DNA of 46,523 nt from Bacillota bacterium (GCA_023460085.1 JAEWRI010000029.1:1-46523); one strand, 5' to 3'; shown: positions 34,586-43,418, counted from the stretch's first letter. Notes: generated from the letters alone by a model not told the origin. Translations and numbers: made by a program.

Positions 34586-35815
34586 TTATTCCAGCGCTTT
34601 GATCGAGTCGCCGATGATCGCGATTGCTTCACGAAGCTCCTTTTCGGTGATCACCAGCGGTGGCGCGAAACGAATGATGTTGCCGTGTGTTGGCTTTGCC
34701 AGCAACCCCTTCTCGGCCATCTTCAGGCAAAGATCCCACGCTTCTTTGCCTGCGTGTGGTTCGATCACCACCGCGTTGAGCAGTCCCTTGCCTCTTATCT
34801 GGCGGATCAGGGGGCTCTCAATCCGGCTTATCTCCTCACGAAAGATCTTGCCCAGTTCATCTGCACGCTCGGCCAGCTTCTCCTCCTTTACAACCTCCAA
34901 CGCGGCGGTCGCCACGCGGCAGGCCAGTGGAAATCCACCGAAGGTGGAGCCATGCTCTCCCGGACGGATGGTGAGCATCACCTCATCATCGGCCAACACG
35001 GCCGACACGGGAAGCACCCCTCCCGAGATTGCTTTGCCCAGGATCACGATGTCGGGTCGCACCCCTTCATGGTCGCAGCAGAGCAACCGACCCGTGCGGG
35101 CAATGCCGGTCTGCACCTCATCGGCAATGAAGAGCACCTTGTGTTTCCTGCAGAGATCGTAACAGGCTTTAAGATATCCCTCATCCGGAACGAAGACACC
35201 CGCTTCGCCCTGAATCGGTTCCACCAGAAACGCGGCAATGTGGTCACCTTTCTCTTCCAGCAGGGTTTCGAGTGCTGCAACATTGTTGAAGGGAATCACC
35301 TCGATACCGGGGGTGTAGGGTCCATAGTCAGCACGTGCTTCAGGGTCGGTGGAGAGGGAGACGATGGTAACGGTGCGGCCGTGGAAGTTGCCTTCACAAC
35401 CGATGATCAGGGCTTTGTTCTCAGGGATACCCTTCTTCAGGTAACCCCATTTACGGGCCAGTTTGAGGGCTGTCTCCACTGCCTCGGCACCGGAGTTCAT
35501 CGGAAGCACCTTGTCATATCCGAAGAAATTATGAATAAACTGTTCGTAGGGGCCCAGGGTATCGTTGTAGAAGGCACGTGATGTGAGACAGAGCCGCCCT
35601 GCCTGTTCGGTGAGTGACCCCACGATTTTCGGGTGGCAGTGTCCCTGGTTGACGGCAGAGTATGCCGACAGGAAATCGAAATAGCGCCTACCATCTACAT
35701 CCCATAGGTAACATCCCTCGCCCCGTGACAACACGACCGGAAGCGGGTGGTAGTTGTGTGCACCGTATTGCTCTTCCAGATCGATAAATCGCTTCGCGTT
35801 TGCGCTTACTTGCAT
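34586..35815 (-). CDS. rocD: ornithine--oxo-acid transaminase
   Basis: This 409-residue class III aminotransferase uses pyridoxal phosphate to move the delta-amino group of ornithine to 2-oxoglutarate, giving glutamate semialdehyde and glutamate. The PLP lysine is in ILGKAISGG, preceded by FIADEVQTGIARTG. The N-terminal EQYGAHNYHPLPVVLSRGEG and FLSAYSAVNQGHCHP are typical of ornithine aminotransferase rather than acetylornithine aminotransferase. The ATG at 35815 lies about 30 bases from a predicted transcript start; a longer frame to 35929 crosses the promoter. Its neighbour ctlX supplies ornithine. Confidence 0.95.
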   Translation of the reverse strand: MQVSANAKRFIDLEEQYGAHNYHPLPVVLSRGEGCYLWDVDGRRYFDFLSAYSAVNQGHCHPKIVGSLTEQAGRLCLTSRAFYNDTLGPYEQFIHNFFGYDKVLPMNSGAEAVETALKLARKWGYLKKGIPENKALIIGCEGNFHGRTVTIVSLSTDPEARADYGPYTPGIEVIPFNNVAALETLLEEKGDHIAAFLVEPIQGEAGVFVPDEGYLKACYDLCRKHKVLFIADEVQTGIARTGRLLCCDHEGVRPDIVILGKAISGGVLPVSAVLADDEVMLTIRPGEHGSTFGGFPLACRVATAALEVVKEEKLAERADELGKIFREEISRIESPLIRQIRGKGLLNAVVIEPHAGKEAWDLCLKMAEKGLLAKPTHGNIIRFAPPLVITEKELREAIAIIGDSIKALE

Positions 35816-35851
35816 GACAGGTGTGGTTTTTATGGTTTGATTCCTATCCCA

Positions 35852-35859
35852 CAAATATA
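35852..35859 (-). promoter_or_regulatory. -7 box of rocD
   Basis: The minus strand reads TATATTTG. It excludes the upstream start at 35929 and lies in a shared divergent region with the porX promoter. Confidence 0.6.
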
Positions 35860-35962
35860 ACCTTTTTCCGCTTACAGAGAAATTATTACCATATAAAACA
35901 GCGACCGAATGATAACGGCTTTTCAGCATTGTCGAACCCGCTTCCTAAAAAAGTAAAAAAGA

Positions 35963-35993
35963 TTGTGTGTTAGAGCGGAAATCGATACATTTG
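35963..35993 (+). promoter_or_regulatory. promoter of porX
   Basis: TTG at 35963-35965, a 20-base spacer and TACATTTG at 35986-35993 form a near-ideal Bacteroidota promoter. The transcript would begin about 32 bases before the ATG at 36032. Confidence 0.75.
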
Positions 35994-36031
35994 CTCCATT
36001 TTCAATCCCTGGGCAATCAAGAGAGCAACCA

Positions 36032-37576
36032 ATGTACAAGGCACACTTCCTCTGGGTGGATGATGAGATCGATCTCATGAAACCTTATATCCTTTTTCTC
36101 GAAGAAAAAGGGTATAGAACAGATGGTGCCTCCAACGGAACGGATGCGCTCGGGATGTGTCAGGAACAACGGTACGACATCGTTTTCCTGGATGAACAGA
36201 TGCCCGGGATGTCAGGTCTTCAATTGCTCGCCCGGCTGAATGCCAGTTTCCCTGATCTGCCGGTGGTGATGGTCACCCGCAGCGAGGATGAGGGAATCAT
36301 GGAAAAGGCCATCGGACAAAGGATCACCGACTACCTCATCAAGCCGGTCAACCCCCACCAGATTCTTCTCACTGTAAAGAAGATACTTGATCGCAAAGAG
36401 CTGGTCACCGACACAGCCACCATCAGCTACCGTGAAGCATTTACCCGTATCAGCCAGGAGATGGCACGTTGTGAAACGGCTTGCGACTGGCTGGCATTGT
36501 ACCGGCAACTGGTTTATTGGGAGCTGGAGTTGGAGCGGACCGATCACCCGCTCAGAGAGTCGCTCGAGGTACAGAAGAGAGAGGCCAACAACAGCTTTGG
36601 ACGTTTCATCCGCCGCAACTACGAGCAATGGATGATCAGCCCCGGAGAGCGCCCACTGATCAGTAACGAGCTCTTTGAGAAGAAGCTGTTCCCGATGCTT
36701 GGCGGAGGGGGAAGCCTTTTCTTCATCCTGATCGACAACTTTCGCCTGGACCAGTGGCTGGCTGTGAAGGATATTGTCACCGAGTATTGTATTTCACAAG
36801 ATGAACTTTACTACAGCATCCTTCCCACTGCCACCCCCTACGCACGCAATGCCATTTTCTCCGGGCTGATGCCCCGCCAGATTGCCGAGTCTTATCCCGA
36901 CCTGTGGGCGAATGAAGGAGATGAAGAGGGGATGAACATGCAGGAAGAGGAGCTGATTTGCCGTCAACTACAACGGTTTGGCCTGTCGGAGAGCTTCTCC
37001 TACCATAAGATCAGCAACAACCGTGACGGTGAACGGTTGAACGCTCGTTTCCAGGCGCTGCTGCAATACGACATGAATGTCGTTGTTTACAACTTCATCG
37101 ATATGTTGTCTCATGCCGGTACCGATTCAATGATGATCCGGGAGCTGACAACCGATGAGTCTGCCTACCGTTCCATTACACGCTCCTGGTTCCTGCATTC
37201 ACCGCTACGCATGCTGCTCGAAGCCATAGCTGCCAGTGGTAACAAGGTGGTGCTCACCACTGATCACGGTACCATCAGGGTGAAGCATGGCGTGAAAGTG
37301 CTGGGTGAACGCGATACAAACGTGAGTCTCCGCTACAAGATGGGGCGCAATCTGGGGTATGATCCTTCAAAGGTCTTCGACATCCTGCATCCGGAGAACT
37401 GTGGATTGCCTTCACCCCATATGAGTACCCGTTATCTTTTTGCATTGAACAACGATCTGCTGGCTTTCCCCAACAAATACAACCAATATGTTTCTCATTA
37501 CGAGAACAGTTATCAGCATGGAGGTGTTTCAATGGAAGAAATGCTGGTTCCACTGATCACGCTTACACCAAAATAG
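36032..37576 (+). CDS. porX: PorX-type response regulator with PglZ/alkaline-phosphatase-fold domain
   Basis: This 514-residue regulator pairs an N-terminal receiver with a PglZ-type effector. The receiver has WVDDEIDLM, phospho-Asp 54 in VFLDEQMPGMSG and Lys in LIKPVNP. A helical segment follows. From about residue 200 an alkaline-phosphatase-superfamily domain carries ILIDNFRLDQW, LPTATPYARNAIFSGLMP and TTDHGTIRVKHG, where metal ligands are expected. This layout is that of PorX, the regulator of type IX secretion genes in Bacteroidota, whose effector domain has phosphodiesterase activity. The partner kinase PorY is not adjacent. The next gene, tsaE, follows after 5 bases; porX-tsaE is a recurring order. 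Confidence 0.93.
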   Translation: MYKAHFLWVDDEIDLMKPYILFLEEKGYRTDGASNGTDALGMCQEQRYDIVFLDEQMPGMSGLQLLARLNASFPDLPVVMVTRSEDEGIMEKAIGQRITDYLIKPVNPHQILLTVKKILDRKELVTDTATISYREAFTRISQEMARCETACDWLALYRQLVYWELELERTDHPLRESLEVQKREANNSFGRFIRRNYEQWMISPGERPLISNELFEKKLFPMLGGGGSLFFILIDNFRLDQWLAVKDIVTEYCISQDELYYSILPTATPYARNAIFSGLMPRQIAESYPDLWANEGDEEGMNMQEEELICRQLQRFGLSESFSYHKISNNRDGERLNARFQALLQYDMNVVVYNFIDMLSHAGTDSMMIRELTTDESAYRSITRSWFLHSPLRMLLEAIAASGNKVVLTTDHGTIRVKHGVKVLGERDTNVSLRYKMGRNLGYDPSKVFDILHPENCGLPSPHMSTRYLFALNNDLLAFPNKYNQYVSHYENSYQHGGVSMEEMLVPLITLTPK

Positions 37577-37581
37577 AAGCT

Positions 37582-37998
37582 ATGAAATTAATAATCAACG
37601 ATATCGGGCAGATCGGCACCGCTGCCCGCGAGTTCCTCCGGGAGACCGATGGATGCAGGGTATTTGCCTTTTATGGGGCAATGGGTGCCGGTAAAACAAC
37701 TTTCATAAAGGCACTCTGTGAGGCGTTGGGTGTCAAAGAGACGGTGGCAAGCCCCACCTTTGCCATCATCAACGAGTACAGGGATAGGGAAGGGGCCTCA
37801 CTCTACCACTTCGATTTCTACCGCATCAACAAGCTGGAGGAGGCATTCGATTTCGGTTATGAGGATTACTTCTACAGCGGATGTCGTTGTTTCATTGAAT
37901 GGCCGGAGTTGGTTGAAGAGGTGTTGCCCGCAGAGACAGTGCGCATATCGATTCGTGAGACAGACAATGGAGCGCGTATAGTGGAACGGATCGACTGA
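37582..37998 (+). CDS. tsaE: tRNA threonylcarbamoyladenosine biosynthesis ATPase TsaE
   Basis: This 138-residue P-loop ATPase works with TsaB, TsaC/Sua5 and TsaD to make t6A37 in tRNAs that read ANN codons. The Walker A loop is GAMGAGKTTFIKAL, followed by VASPTFAIINEY and the HFDFYRI segment. Length is normal. It begins 5 bases after porX and so is cotranscribed with a signalling gene, a pairing that is conserved although the functional link is not clear. TcdA, which modifies t6A further, is encoded elsewhere in this window. Confidence 0.95.
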   Translation: MKLIINDIGQIGTAAREFLRETDGCRVFAFYGAMGAGKTTFIKALCEALGVKETVASPTFAIINEYRDREGASLYHFDFYRINKLEEAFDFGYEDYFYSGCRCFIEWPELVEEVLPAETVRISIRETDNGARIVERID

Positions 37999-38105
37999 AT
38001 GTGGGGGGGGTGGTTAAACGAATCGCCTTTCATTCACTCATAGGAATGTCCTCTTTCAGCAACCCACAGGTGGGATCAAACCAATCGTTAATCGAACAGA
38101 GACAA

Positions 38106-40166
38106 ATGAAAAAATTAATCATAACGTCACTCATTGCACTCACTTCCTTGTCGATTTCGGCACAGGTAAACACCGATCGTGTGATGATGATCGGAAAGAA
38201 TGCCCTTTACTTTGAAGATTATGTCCTGGCCATCCAGTACTTCAACCAGGTGATTTCGGCCAAGTCCTACCTTGCCGAGCCCTATTATTTCAGGGCGATG
38301 TCAAAGTTCATGCTCGATGATTTCAAGGGTGCGGAGGAGGATGCCTCGGAGTGTTTGCTGCGCAATCCATATTACACGGCAGCCTATCAATTGCGCGGTG
38401 CGGCTCGCCAGAACCAGGAGAAGTACGAACTGGCTGCCACTGATTACCAGCAAAGCCTCGAGTTCTTTCCGGAAGACAGGATCACCCTGGTCAACATGGG
38501 AATCGTCAACATCGAGATGGCACAATATGAGGTGGCTGAGAAATTTTTTGAGGTGCTCCTGCGTCGCTTCCCCGATTACACGCCCGGTTATCTCACCCGG
38601 GCGCAGATGTATCTCGAGCAGGGTGACACCATCCAGGCAATGGTCGATCTGGACAAGGCAATTGAGATCGATCCCTACACTGCCCAGTCGTTCTCTGCCC
38701 GCGGTCTTCTATCTTTCCAGCAGAAGCAATACAACAAAGCACTGGCCGACCTGGATGAGGCGATACGCCTCGATCCTTATTTCACAGGCAACTACATCAA
38801 CAGGGGGTTGGTGAAGTACCACCTGAACGATCTGCGCGGTGCCATGGCCGATTACGACAGGGTGATCGAGTCGGAGGGGAACAACCTGATTGCCCGCTTC
38901 AACCGTGGTTTGTTGCGTGCGCAGGTTGCGGACAACAACCGCGCCATCAGTGATTTCGACAAGGTGCTGGAGCTAGATCCCGAAAACACCATTGCCTACC
39001 TGAACCGCTCCGTGCTGAGAAACGAGATTGGTGACCTGAACGGTGCACTCAGCGACCTGAATCGGGTGCTTGAGGCTCATCCCGATTACTTCAATGGCTT
39101 TTACATGCGATCTCAGCTCAAAAGAGCACTGAACGACCTGCGAGGCGCTGAAAATGATTATCTGTTGGCGCGCAACGAGGAAGCAAAAGCCCGCATGAGG
39201 GCTACAAGTGATCCCATTCCGCCGGGTGGAGCTGCCGGCGATGAGGGGGATAAGGCAACACGTGATGAGACCGATACCAACATCGACAAGTTCAACCTGC
39301 TGGTGGTGGCACATGAGGAGGATTCGCAGAAGTCGAAGTACCAACGGCAGAGCAGGGGCAAGGTGCAGAACATACATTCACCGGTGGAGCTGGAGCCGCT
39401 GTTTGTGCTCACCTATTATGAGCGATCGATGGAAGTGCATCGACCGGTAAACTATTCCGCCACGATGAATCAGGCCAACAGCCAGCTTGGGCTGAACTGG
39501 ATCCTGAAGATAACCAATCTGGAAGCACCTTTGAATGAGTTGCAGGTACAGACCCATTTCCGGTCGATTGACAACTACTCGCGTCGACTGGAGGAGGAAC
39601 ACCGCAACGAAGCGCTCTTCTTTGGCAGGGGGATGGATTTTATGCTGGTACAGGATTACGAGAGTGCACTCAAAGACATGAACAGGGTGCTGGAGATGAA
39701 TCCCGACATGTTGTTGGCGCGATTTGCCAGGGCTGTGATCCGTACCAAGCAGATTGAATATGATCGTCTGCAGGATGAACCGATGATGATGGATCGTGGC
39801 AGCGAGATTCAACTTGCTCCAAGGCAAGAGCTGCCGGGTAAGATCAAAATGCCTGAGATATCAACCCGTTCCATCGACTACGATGAGATCCTGAAGGAGT
39901 ATGAAACGATCATCCGACTCAACCCCGAATTCATCTATGCCTGGTACAACAGGGCTGAGATCTTCATCCTGGAGAAAGACTACCGCGCTGCAATCTCCGA
40001 CTATACCAAAGCCATCGAGCTGGAACCCCAATTTGCGGAAGCCTATTTCAACAGGGGTATCTCGCGTCTCTCCATCGGTGAGACCGATGCCGGTCTTGAC
40101 GACCTGCGCAAGGCAGGTGAGCTGGGCATCATCCAGTCATACAGCATCATCAAAAGGATGCAGTAA
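38106..40166 (+). CDS. exported tetratricopeptide-repeat protein
   Basis: This 686-residue protein has a signal peptide (LIITSLIALTSLSISAQ) and at least a dozen TPR units. Residues about 25-390 give a continuous run, for example YYFRAMSKFMLDDFKGAEEDASE and AYLNRSVLRNEIGDLNGALSDLNR. A linker with Glu- and Asp-rich sequence (PIPPGGAAGDEGDKATRDE) and a non-TPR stretch follow to about residue 525. Three or more further TPR units complete the C-terminus (YAWYNRAEIFILEKDYRAAI). It probably works as a periplasmic scaffold. The start is the ATG at 38106; a longer frame begins at 38001 but lacks a signal peptide. It follows tsaE by 107 bases. Its partner proteins are unknown. Confidence 0.82.
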   Translation: MKKLIITSLIALTSLSISAQVNTDRVMMIGKNALYFEDYVLAIQYFNQVISAKSYLAEPYYFRAMSKFMLDDFKGAEEDASECLLRNPYYTAAYQLRGAARQNQEKYELAATDYQQSLEFFPEDRITLVNMGIVNIEMAQYEVAEKFFEVLLRRFPDYTPGYLTRAQMYLEQGDTIQAMVDLDKAIEIDPYTAQSFSARGLLSFQQKQYNKALADLDEAIRLDPYFTGNYINRGLVKYHLNDLRGAMADYDRVIESEGNNLIARFNRGLLRAQVADNNRAISDFDKVLELDPENTIAYLNRSVLRNEIGDLNGALSDLNRVLEAHPDYFNGFYMRSQLKRALNDLRGAENDYLLARNEEAKARMRATSDPIPPGGAAGDEGDKATRDETDTNIDKFNLLVVAHEEDSQKSKYQRQSRGKVQNIHSPVELEPLFVLTYYERSMEVHRPVNYSATMNQANSQLGLNWILKITNLEAPLNELQVQTHFRSIDNYSRRLEEEHRNEALFFGRGMDFMLVQDYESALKDMNRVLEMNPDMLLARFARAVIRTKQIEYDRLQDEPMMMDRGSEIQLAPRQELPGKIKMPEISTRSIDYDEILKEYETIIRLNPEFIYAWYNRAEIFILEKDYRAAISDYTKAIELEPQFAEAYFNRGISRLSIGETDAGLDDLRKAGELGIIQSYSIIKRMQ

Positions 40167-40192
40167 GCTTTTTGATTGGTGGCTGAACACAA

Positions 40193-40226
40193 CAGACCCC
40201 GTGTTACAGAAGTAGCTCGGGGTCTG
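40193..40226. terminator. hairpin between TPR gene and HMA gene
   Basis: A 9-bp stem (CAGACCCCG at 40193-40201, CGGGGTCTG at 40218-40226) with a 16-base loop separates two convergent genes. No T-run directly follows, so it may act as a weak or transcript-stabilising element. Confidence 0.45.
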
Positions 40227-40256
40227 ACATGATGGGTGAGTACTGTCAAGTGCTTT

Positions 40257-40589
40257 TTATCTCGTTGCTTCTTTCAATCTGGTTTCCAGCACTTCGAGTT
40301 TGATCTTGTCGAAGGCTTTTTGCAGTTTCAGTGTATCGGTACGATCGGTGCGATAGGTTACCTCCACAGTAGTGCCATCCTCATTGTAGGCCAGTGCTGT
40401 GACCCCTTTTTCAAAGGGGATGAATCCCTCAATCTTGCGTTTGCAATTTTGGCAGATCTCTTCGTTGAGGGTAAAGAGGGCTGTCACCTCCTTATCCTGT
40501 TTCTTTTCTTTCTTCTGGGCGAATGCTGTGCCCGTATTACCCACAGCAAGGGCAATGATCATCAAGAATAAAACTGTTTTCTTCATCAT
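40257..40589 (-). CDS. exported heavy-metal-associated (HMA) domain protein
   Basis: This 110-residue protein has a signal peptide (TVLFLMIIALAVGNTGTAFAQ) followed by a basic linker and one HMA-like domain. The metal motif is CQNCKRKIE, a CxxC, in the loop where copper chaperones carry MxCxxC. The remaining fold elements, ALFTLNEEIC and TVEVTYRTDRTDTLKLQKAFDKI, fit the ferredoxin-like HMA domain. It lies 37 bases after the TonB receptor on the same strand, so it is probably a periplasmic metal carrier for that system. The metal is not certain; copper is common for this motif. Confidence 0.82.
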   Translation of the reverse strand: MMKKTVLFLMIIALAVGNTGTAFAQKKEKKQDKEVTALFTLNEEICQNCKRKIEGFIPFEKGVTALAYNEDGTTVEVTYRTDRTDTLKLQKAFDKIKLEVLETRLKEATR

Positions 40590-40626
40590 GTTTCAATTTT
40601 AAATGGGTCTGTATGTTTTTGATTGA

Positions 40627-42843
40627 CTAGTATCTGGGGATGTTGTACCGTAGGCCGGCATAGACCTTCCTCCCGTGCACCGGTCCCCACACCATGGTGG
40701 CATCGAAGTTGTCGCTGCGCGGGTTGGCTGCATCGATGATGGGATTCTTCTGACGGAAGTCGAACAGGTTTTCCGCTCCCACATAGAGTGCGAAATTGCG
40801 GAAGTAACGGGTGATCTGCCCGTTGACAACGGTGAAGGGGTCGAACCGCTCTTCCCACAGTGGGTTACTGGCATCGGGAGTAGGCATGCGCCCACCACCA
40901 TTGAATTGCCCGGTGAGGTCGAACTGCCACTTGCGCAGTGGTGTCTGATAGGAGGCAGTGAGCAGTCCCTTGTAGTCGTTCAGCAACGGCTTGCTCAGAA
41001 AGAGTGTCTCACCGGTCACCCCGTTCCGATAATCGGTCATGGAGTGCGTATAGCGATAGGCAGCGGTGAAGGTGAAGCCTGTGAAGAAGGGATAGCTGAG
41101 CTCTACCTGTGCGCTGTTGGAATAGGATCGACCTCCCTGCAGGTTGTAGAAGGCGATCGCATGTGGATCGCTGTCCACATCGACAACCACCTGGCTCAGA
41201 AACCGGGTGTGGTACCACTCACCCGTGAGTGTGATCTCACGTCCCCCCACCGGGATATAAAGGGTGGCGTTCAGGCCGGCATTCCAGGCCTCTTCCTGGT
41301 CGAGCTGATCGTCGATCTCGATACGTCGTGAGCTGGCCAGCAGGTAATTGTTCTCCGCCAGCACATTGGCAGTGCGGAATCCTTTACCCAGCGACCCCCG
41401 CAGGTGCAGCCATTCGGTCGGGTTGTACTTCAGGTGAAGCCGTGGTGTGACGAAGAAGCCGTAGCGACTGCTGTGGTCGGCCCGGATACCACCCTGTAGG
41501 ATGAACTTGTTGTGCAGGTTGAAGGCATATTGCACATAACCACCCAAGACCGTTTCAACGCGGTTGAAGAATTGGTTGTCGAGCTGCTCCTCGAAACCGT
41601 CGTGGTTCAGGCTCAGGCCTGTGCTGATGTTGTGCATGTGGGTGAAATCCTTCTCATAGAGCAGGCTGAGGTAGAGGTTCTTCTGGGTGACATCGTAGGG
41701 TGTGCGGTCGTAGCGCGACTGCTGGTCGTGTACCGAGCCGGATGCGATCAGTGCCGCGCTCTCCGCCAGCTCATCGGAGCTAAAGACATAGGCCTGCTTG
41801 GTGTAGAACTCACCCCTGTTTGTCGCCAGCGAGATGGTGTAAGGATCATCAATAGTCCCATGGGTCATATCCTGGCCTCCCTCACGCTGTTCATTCACGT
41901 ACCTGACACCATACTGTGCCACATAGTTTCCTGCCTCGTGGTTCCAGCGGTTCATCAGGTTGAGCTGCCGCGTCTTCGGATAATCGAGGAAGCCATCCTT
42001 GTTGCGGTCGTGCGGCTGCGTGTCGTTAGAATAGTGCGCGAAAAGTGCGGTGGTGAGACCTTCGTTCAGGTGGATGCTCGCATCGGTATTGGCCTCCATG
42101 CGAAGGGCATCGCTTCCGAAGAGGTTGAGTGAGAACTTGTCCATGGTCTCCGGTTTCTTATACTCCACGTTGATCTGGCCTGCCAGTGCCTCATAACCAT
42201 TTTTTACAGAAGAGGTGCCTTTTGAGATGTAGATCCCTTCCATCCAGGCACCAGGGATATAATCCATGCCGAAAGGTGAGGCTACTCCCCTGAAATTGGG
42301 GTAGTTCTCGGTGAGCATCTGCACATAGGTGCCCGACAACCCCAACAGCTTGATCTGTTTGGCTCCGGTGGCTGCATCACTGTAAGCGACGTCTACTGAG
42401 GGGTTTGTCTCAAAGCTCTCACCCAGGTTACAGCATGCTGCCCGGTGGATCTCGCCCCTTGACACCCGCTGAGTCTGCAACAACGCATCACGTTGGGTCA
42501 CGGTGCCAGGTGAGCGGCGACTGATCACAAGCTCATCGAGCAACTGTGTGTCCTCCTCCAGGATGATTGTCAGCTCTTCAGCTGGTTCGTGAATATGGAG
42601 GCTCTGTGAAACAAAGCCGGTGTATGTGACAATGAGGTGTTCATGTTTACCGGTCATTTCGATCTCAAAGAACCCCTTGTCGTTGGAGGTGGTTCCTATC
42701 TTTGATTCCTCCCAGTAGATGTTGGCGCCGATCACAGGCTCGTTGCTGCTGTCATATACAAACCCTTTCAGCGTGTTTTCGGCCGCGGAGAGTTGCAATG
42801 AAACAGAGAAGAGGAGCAAAGAGAATAGATATTTTTGTAGCAT
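40627..42843 (-). CDS. TonB-dependent receptor with carboxypeptidase-like N-terminal domain, metal-linked
   Basis: This 738-residue outer-membrane receptor has a signal peptide (LFSLLLFSVSLQLSAAE). A carboxypeptidase-regulatory-like domain spans about residues 22-105 (LKGFVYDSSNEPVIGANIYW). The plug begins with ELVISRRSPGTVTQ, and the AACCNLGESFETNPSVDVAYSDAATGAKQIKLLG stretch holds two adjacent Cys. The beta-barrel follows and ends in a Tyr. Receptors with this CCNLGESF plug and a downstream HMA protein are commonly linked with metal transport in Bacteroidota. The substrate is not shown by sequence. The ATG at 42843 precedes the signal peptide; the longer frame is not similar to receptor N-termini. 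Confidence 0.9.
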   Translation of the reverse strand: MLQKYLFSLLLFSVSLQLSAAENTLKGFVYDSSNEPVIGANIYWEESKIGTTSNDKGFFEIEMTGKHEHLIVTYTGFVSQSLHIHEPAEELTIILEEDTQLLDELVISRRSPGTVTQRDALLQTQRVSRGEIHRAACCNLGESFETNPSVDVAYSDAATGAKQIKLLGLSGTYVQMLTENYPNFRGVASPFGMDYIPGAWMEGIYISKGTSSVKNGYEALAGQINVEYKKPETMDKFSLNLFGSDALRMEANTDASIHLNEGLTTALFAHYSNDTQPHDRNKDGFLDYPKTRQLNLMNRWNHEAGNYVAQYGVRYVNEQREGGQDMTHGTIDDPYTISLATNRGEFYTKQAYVFSSDELAESAALIASGSVHDQQSRYDRTPYDVTQKNLYLSLLYEKDFTHMHNISTGLSLNHDGFEEQLDNQFFNRVETVLGGYVQYAFNLHNKFILQGGIRADHSSRYGFFVTPRLHLKYNPTEWLHLRGSLGKGFRTANVLAENNYLLASSRRIEIDDQLDQEEAWNAGLNATLYIPVGGREITLTGEWYHTRFLSQVVVDVDSDPHAIAFYNLQGGRSYSNSAQVELSYPFFTGFTFTAAYRYTHSMTDYRNGVTGETLFLSKPLLNDYKGLLTASYQTPLRKWQFDLTGQFNGGGRMPTPDASNPLWEERFDPFTVVNGQITRYFRNFALYVGAENLFDFRQKNPIIDAANPRSDNFDATMVWGPVHGRKVYAGLRYNIPRY

Positions 42844-42945
42844 GTGATTGAAATGTTTTGAAATTGGAAATTTGGAGATGCCGGCCACCTAAAGGCACAG
42901 CAAAGCTGTCTCATCGGTATGAGACGAGAGGGAGGGCGGGGTGAA

Positions 42946-43407
42946 TCAAATGATCAGGGTGGTGAGCAGCGTGAGGTAGACTGCATTGCTCAGGTTGGGT
43001 GGCTTCTGGCTCCCCGTAGGAAAATAAGAGGGTGTTGGTGTGTCAGCCGGATCAAGCTCTGCTGTTGGCTGTACCATGAAGGGCATCGAATTGAGGTCGA
43101 TGGCCTGTGGCTGAAGCTCCTGGTGACGGGTAAATGACTCCCAACTGAAGGCGACACGTTCCACGCCACAGTTGTCGTGCGAACCCAACTCACAAACATT
43201 GTAGCCATCCATGTGCAGCTGGTCAGCAAGGTGTGCATCGTGTGTGTGTGCGTGTATCTCACAGCAACGTTGGCCGATGACAACCTCCGTTCCTTCACTG
43301 CGACAATCGTCGCAACAATAGAAATAGGCATTCACCCCAGAGCCGCCATAGATGACGAGACAAGAGAGTAAAAGTGAGAGCAGGAGTTGAATGCTTTTTT
43401 TCATCAT
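42946..43407 (-). CDS. exported Cys/His-rich small protein (HYC_CC_PP-like)
   Basis: This 153-residue protein has a signal peptide (SIQLLLSLLLSCLVIYGGSG) and a mature part rich in Cys and His: YFYCCDDC, RCCEIHAHTHDAHL and CELGSHDNC. A Pro/Thr-rich region and a C-terminal hydrophobic stretch (AVYLTLLTTLII) close it. The layout resembles the small HYC_CC_PP proteins found with metal TonB receptors in Bacteroidota, though that match is by eye. It is first in the leftward set with the receptor and HMA protein, so it may bind or sense the metal. Start codons ATG at 43407 and 43404 are both possible; the -7 box lies only a few bases before. Confidence 0.7.
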   Translation of the reverse strand: MMKKSIQLLLSLLLSCLVIYGGSGVNAYFYCCDDCRSEGTEVVIGQRCCEIHAHTHDAHLADQLHMDGYNVCELGSHDNCGVERVAFSWESFTRHQELQPQAIDLNSMPFMVQPTAELDPADTPTPSYFPTGSQKPPNLSNAVYLTLLTTLII

Positions 43408-43410
43408 CTG

Positions 43411-43418
43411 CAAAGATA
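43411..43418 (-). promoter_or_regulatory. -7 box at the start of the metal-linked operon
   Basis: The minus strand reads TATCTTTG followed by CAG and then ATGATG. Transcription would begin at or within a few bases of the start codon, implying a leaderless or nearly leaderless message. A degenerate TTCG lies 19 bases upstream. Confidence 0.5.

Noticed and set aside
34565..35581. Long plus-strand frame antisense to rocD
   Set aside because: Low-complexity His/Gly-rich translation with no recognisable domain, against a well-conserved aminotransferase on the other strand.
38003..38012. G-run just after tsaE
   Set aside because: It could be a phase-variable tract, but it is outside the chosen reading frames and not next to a promoter, so no effect can be supported.
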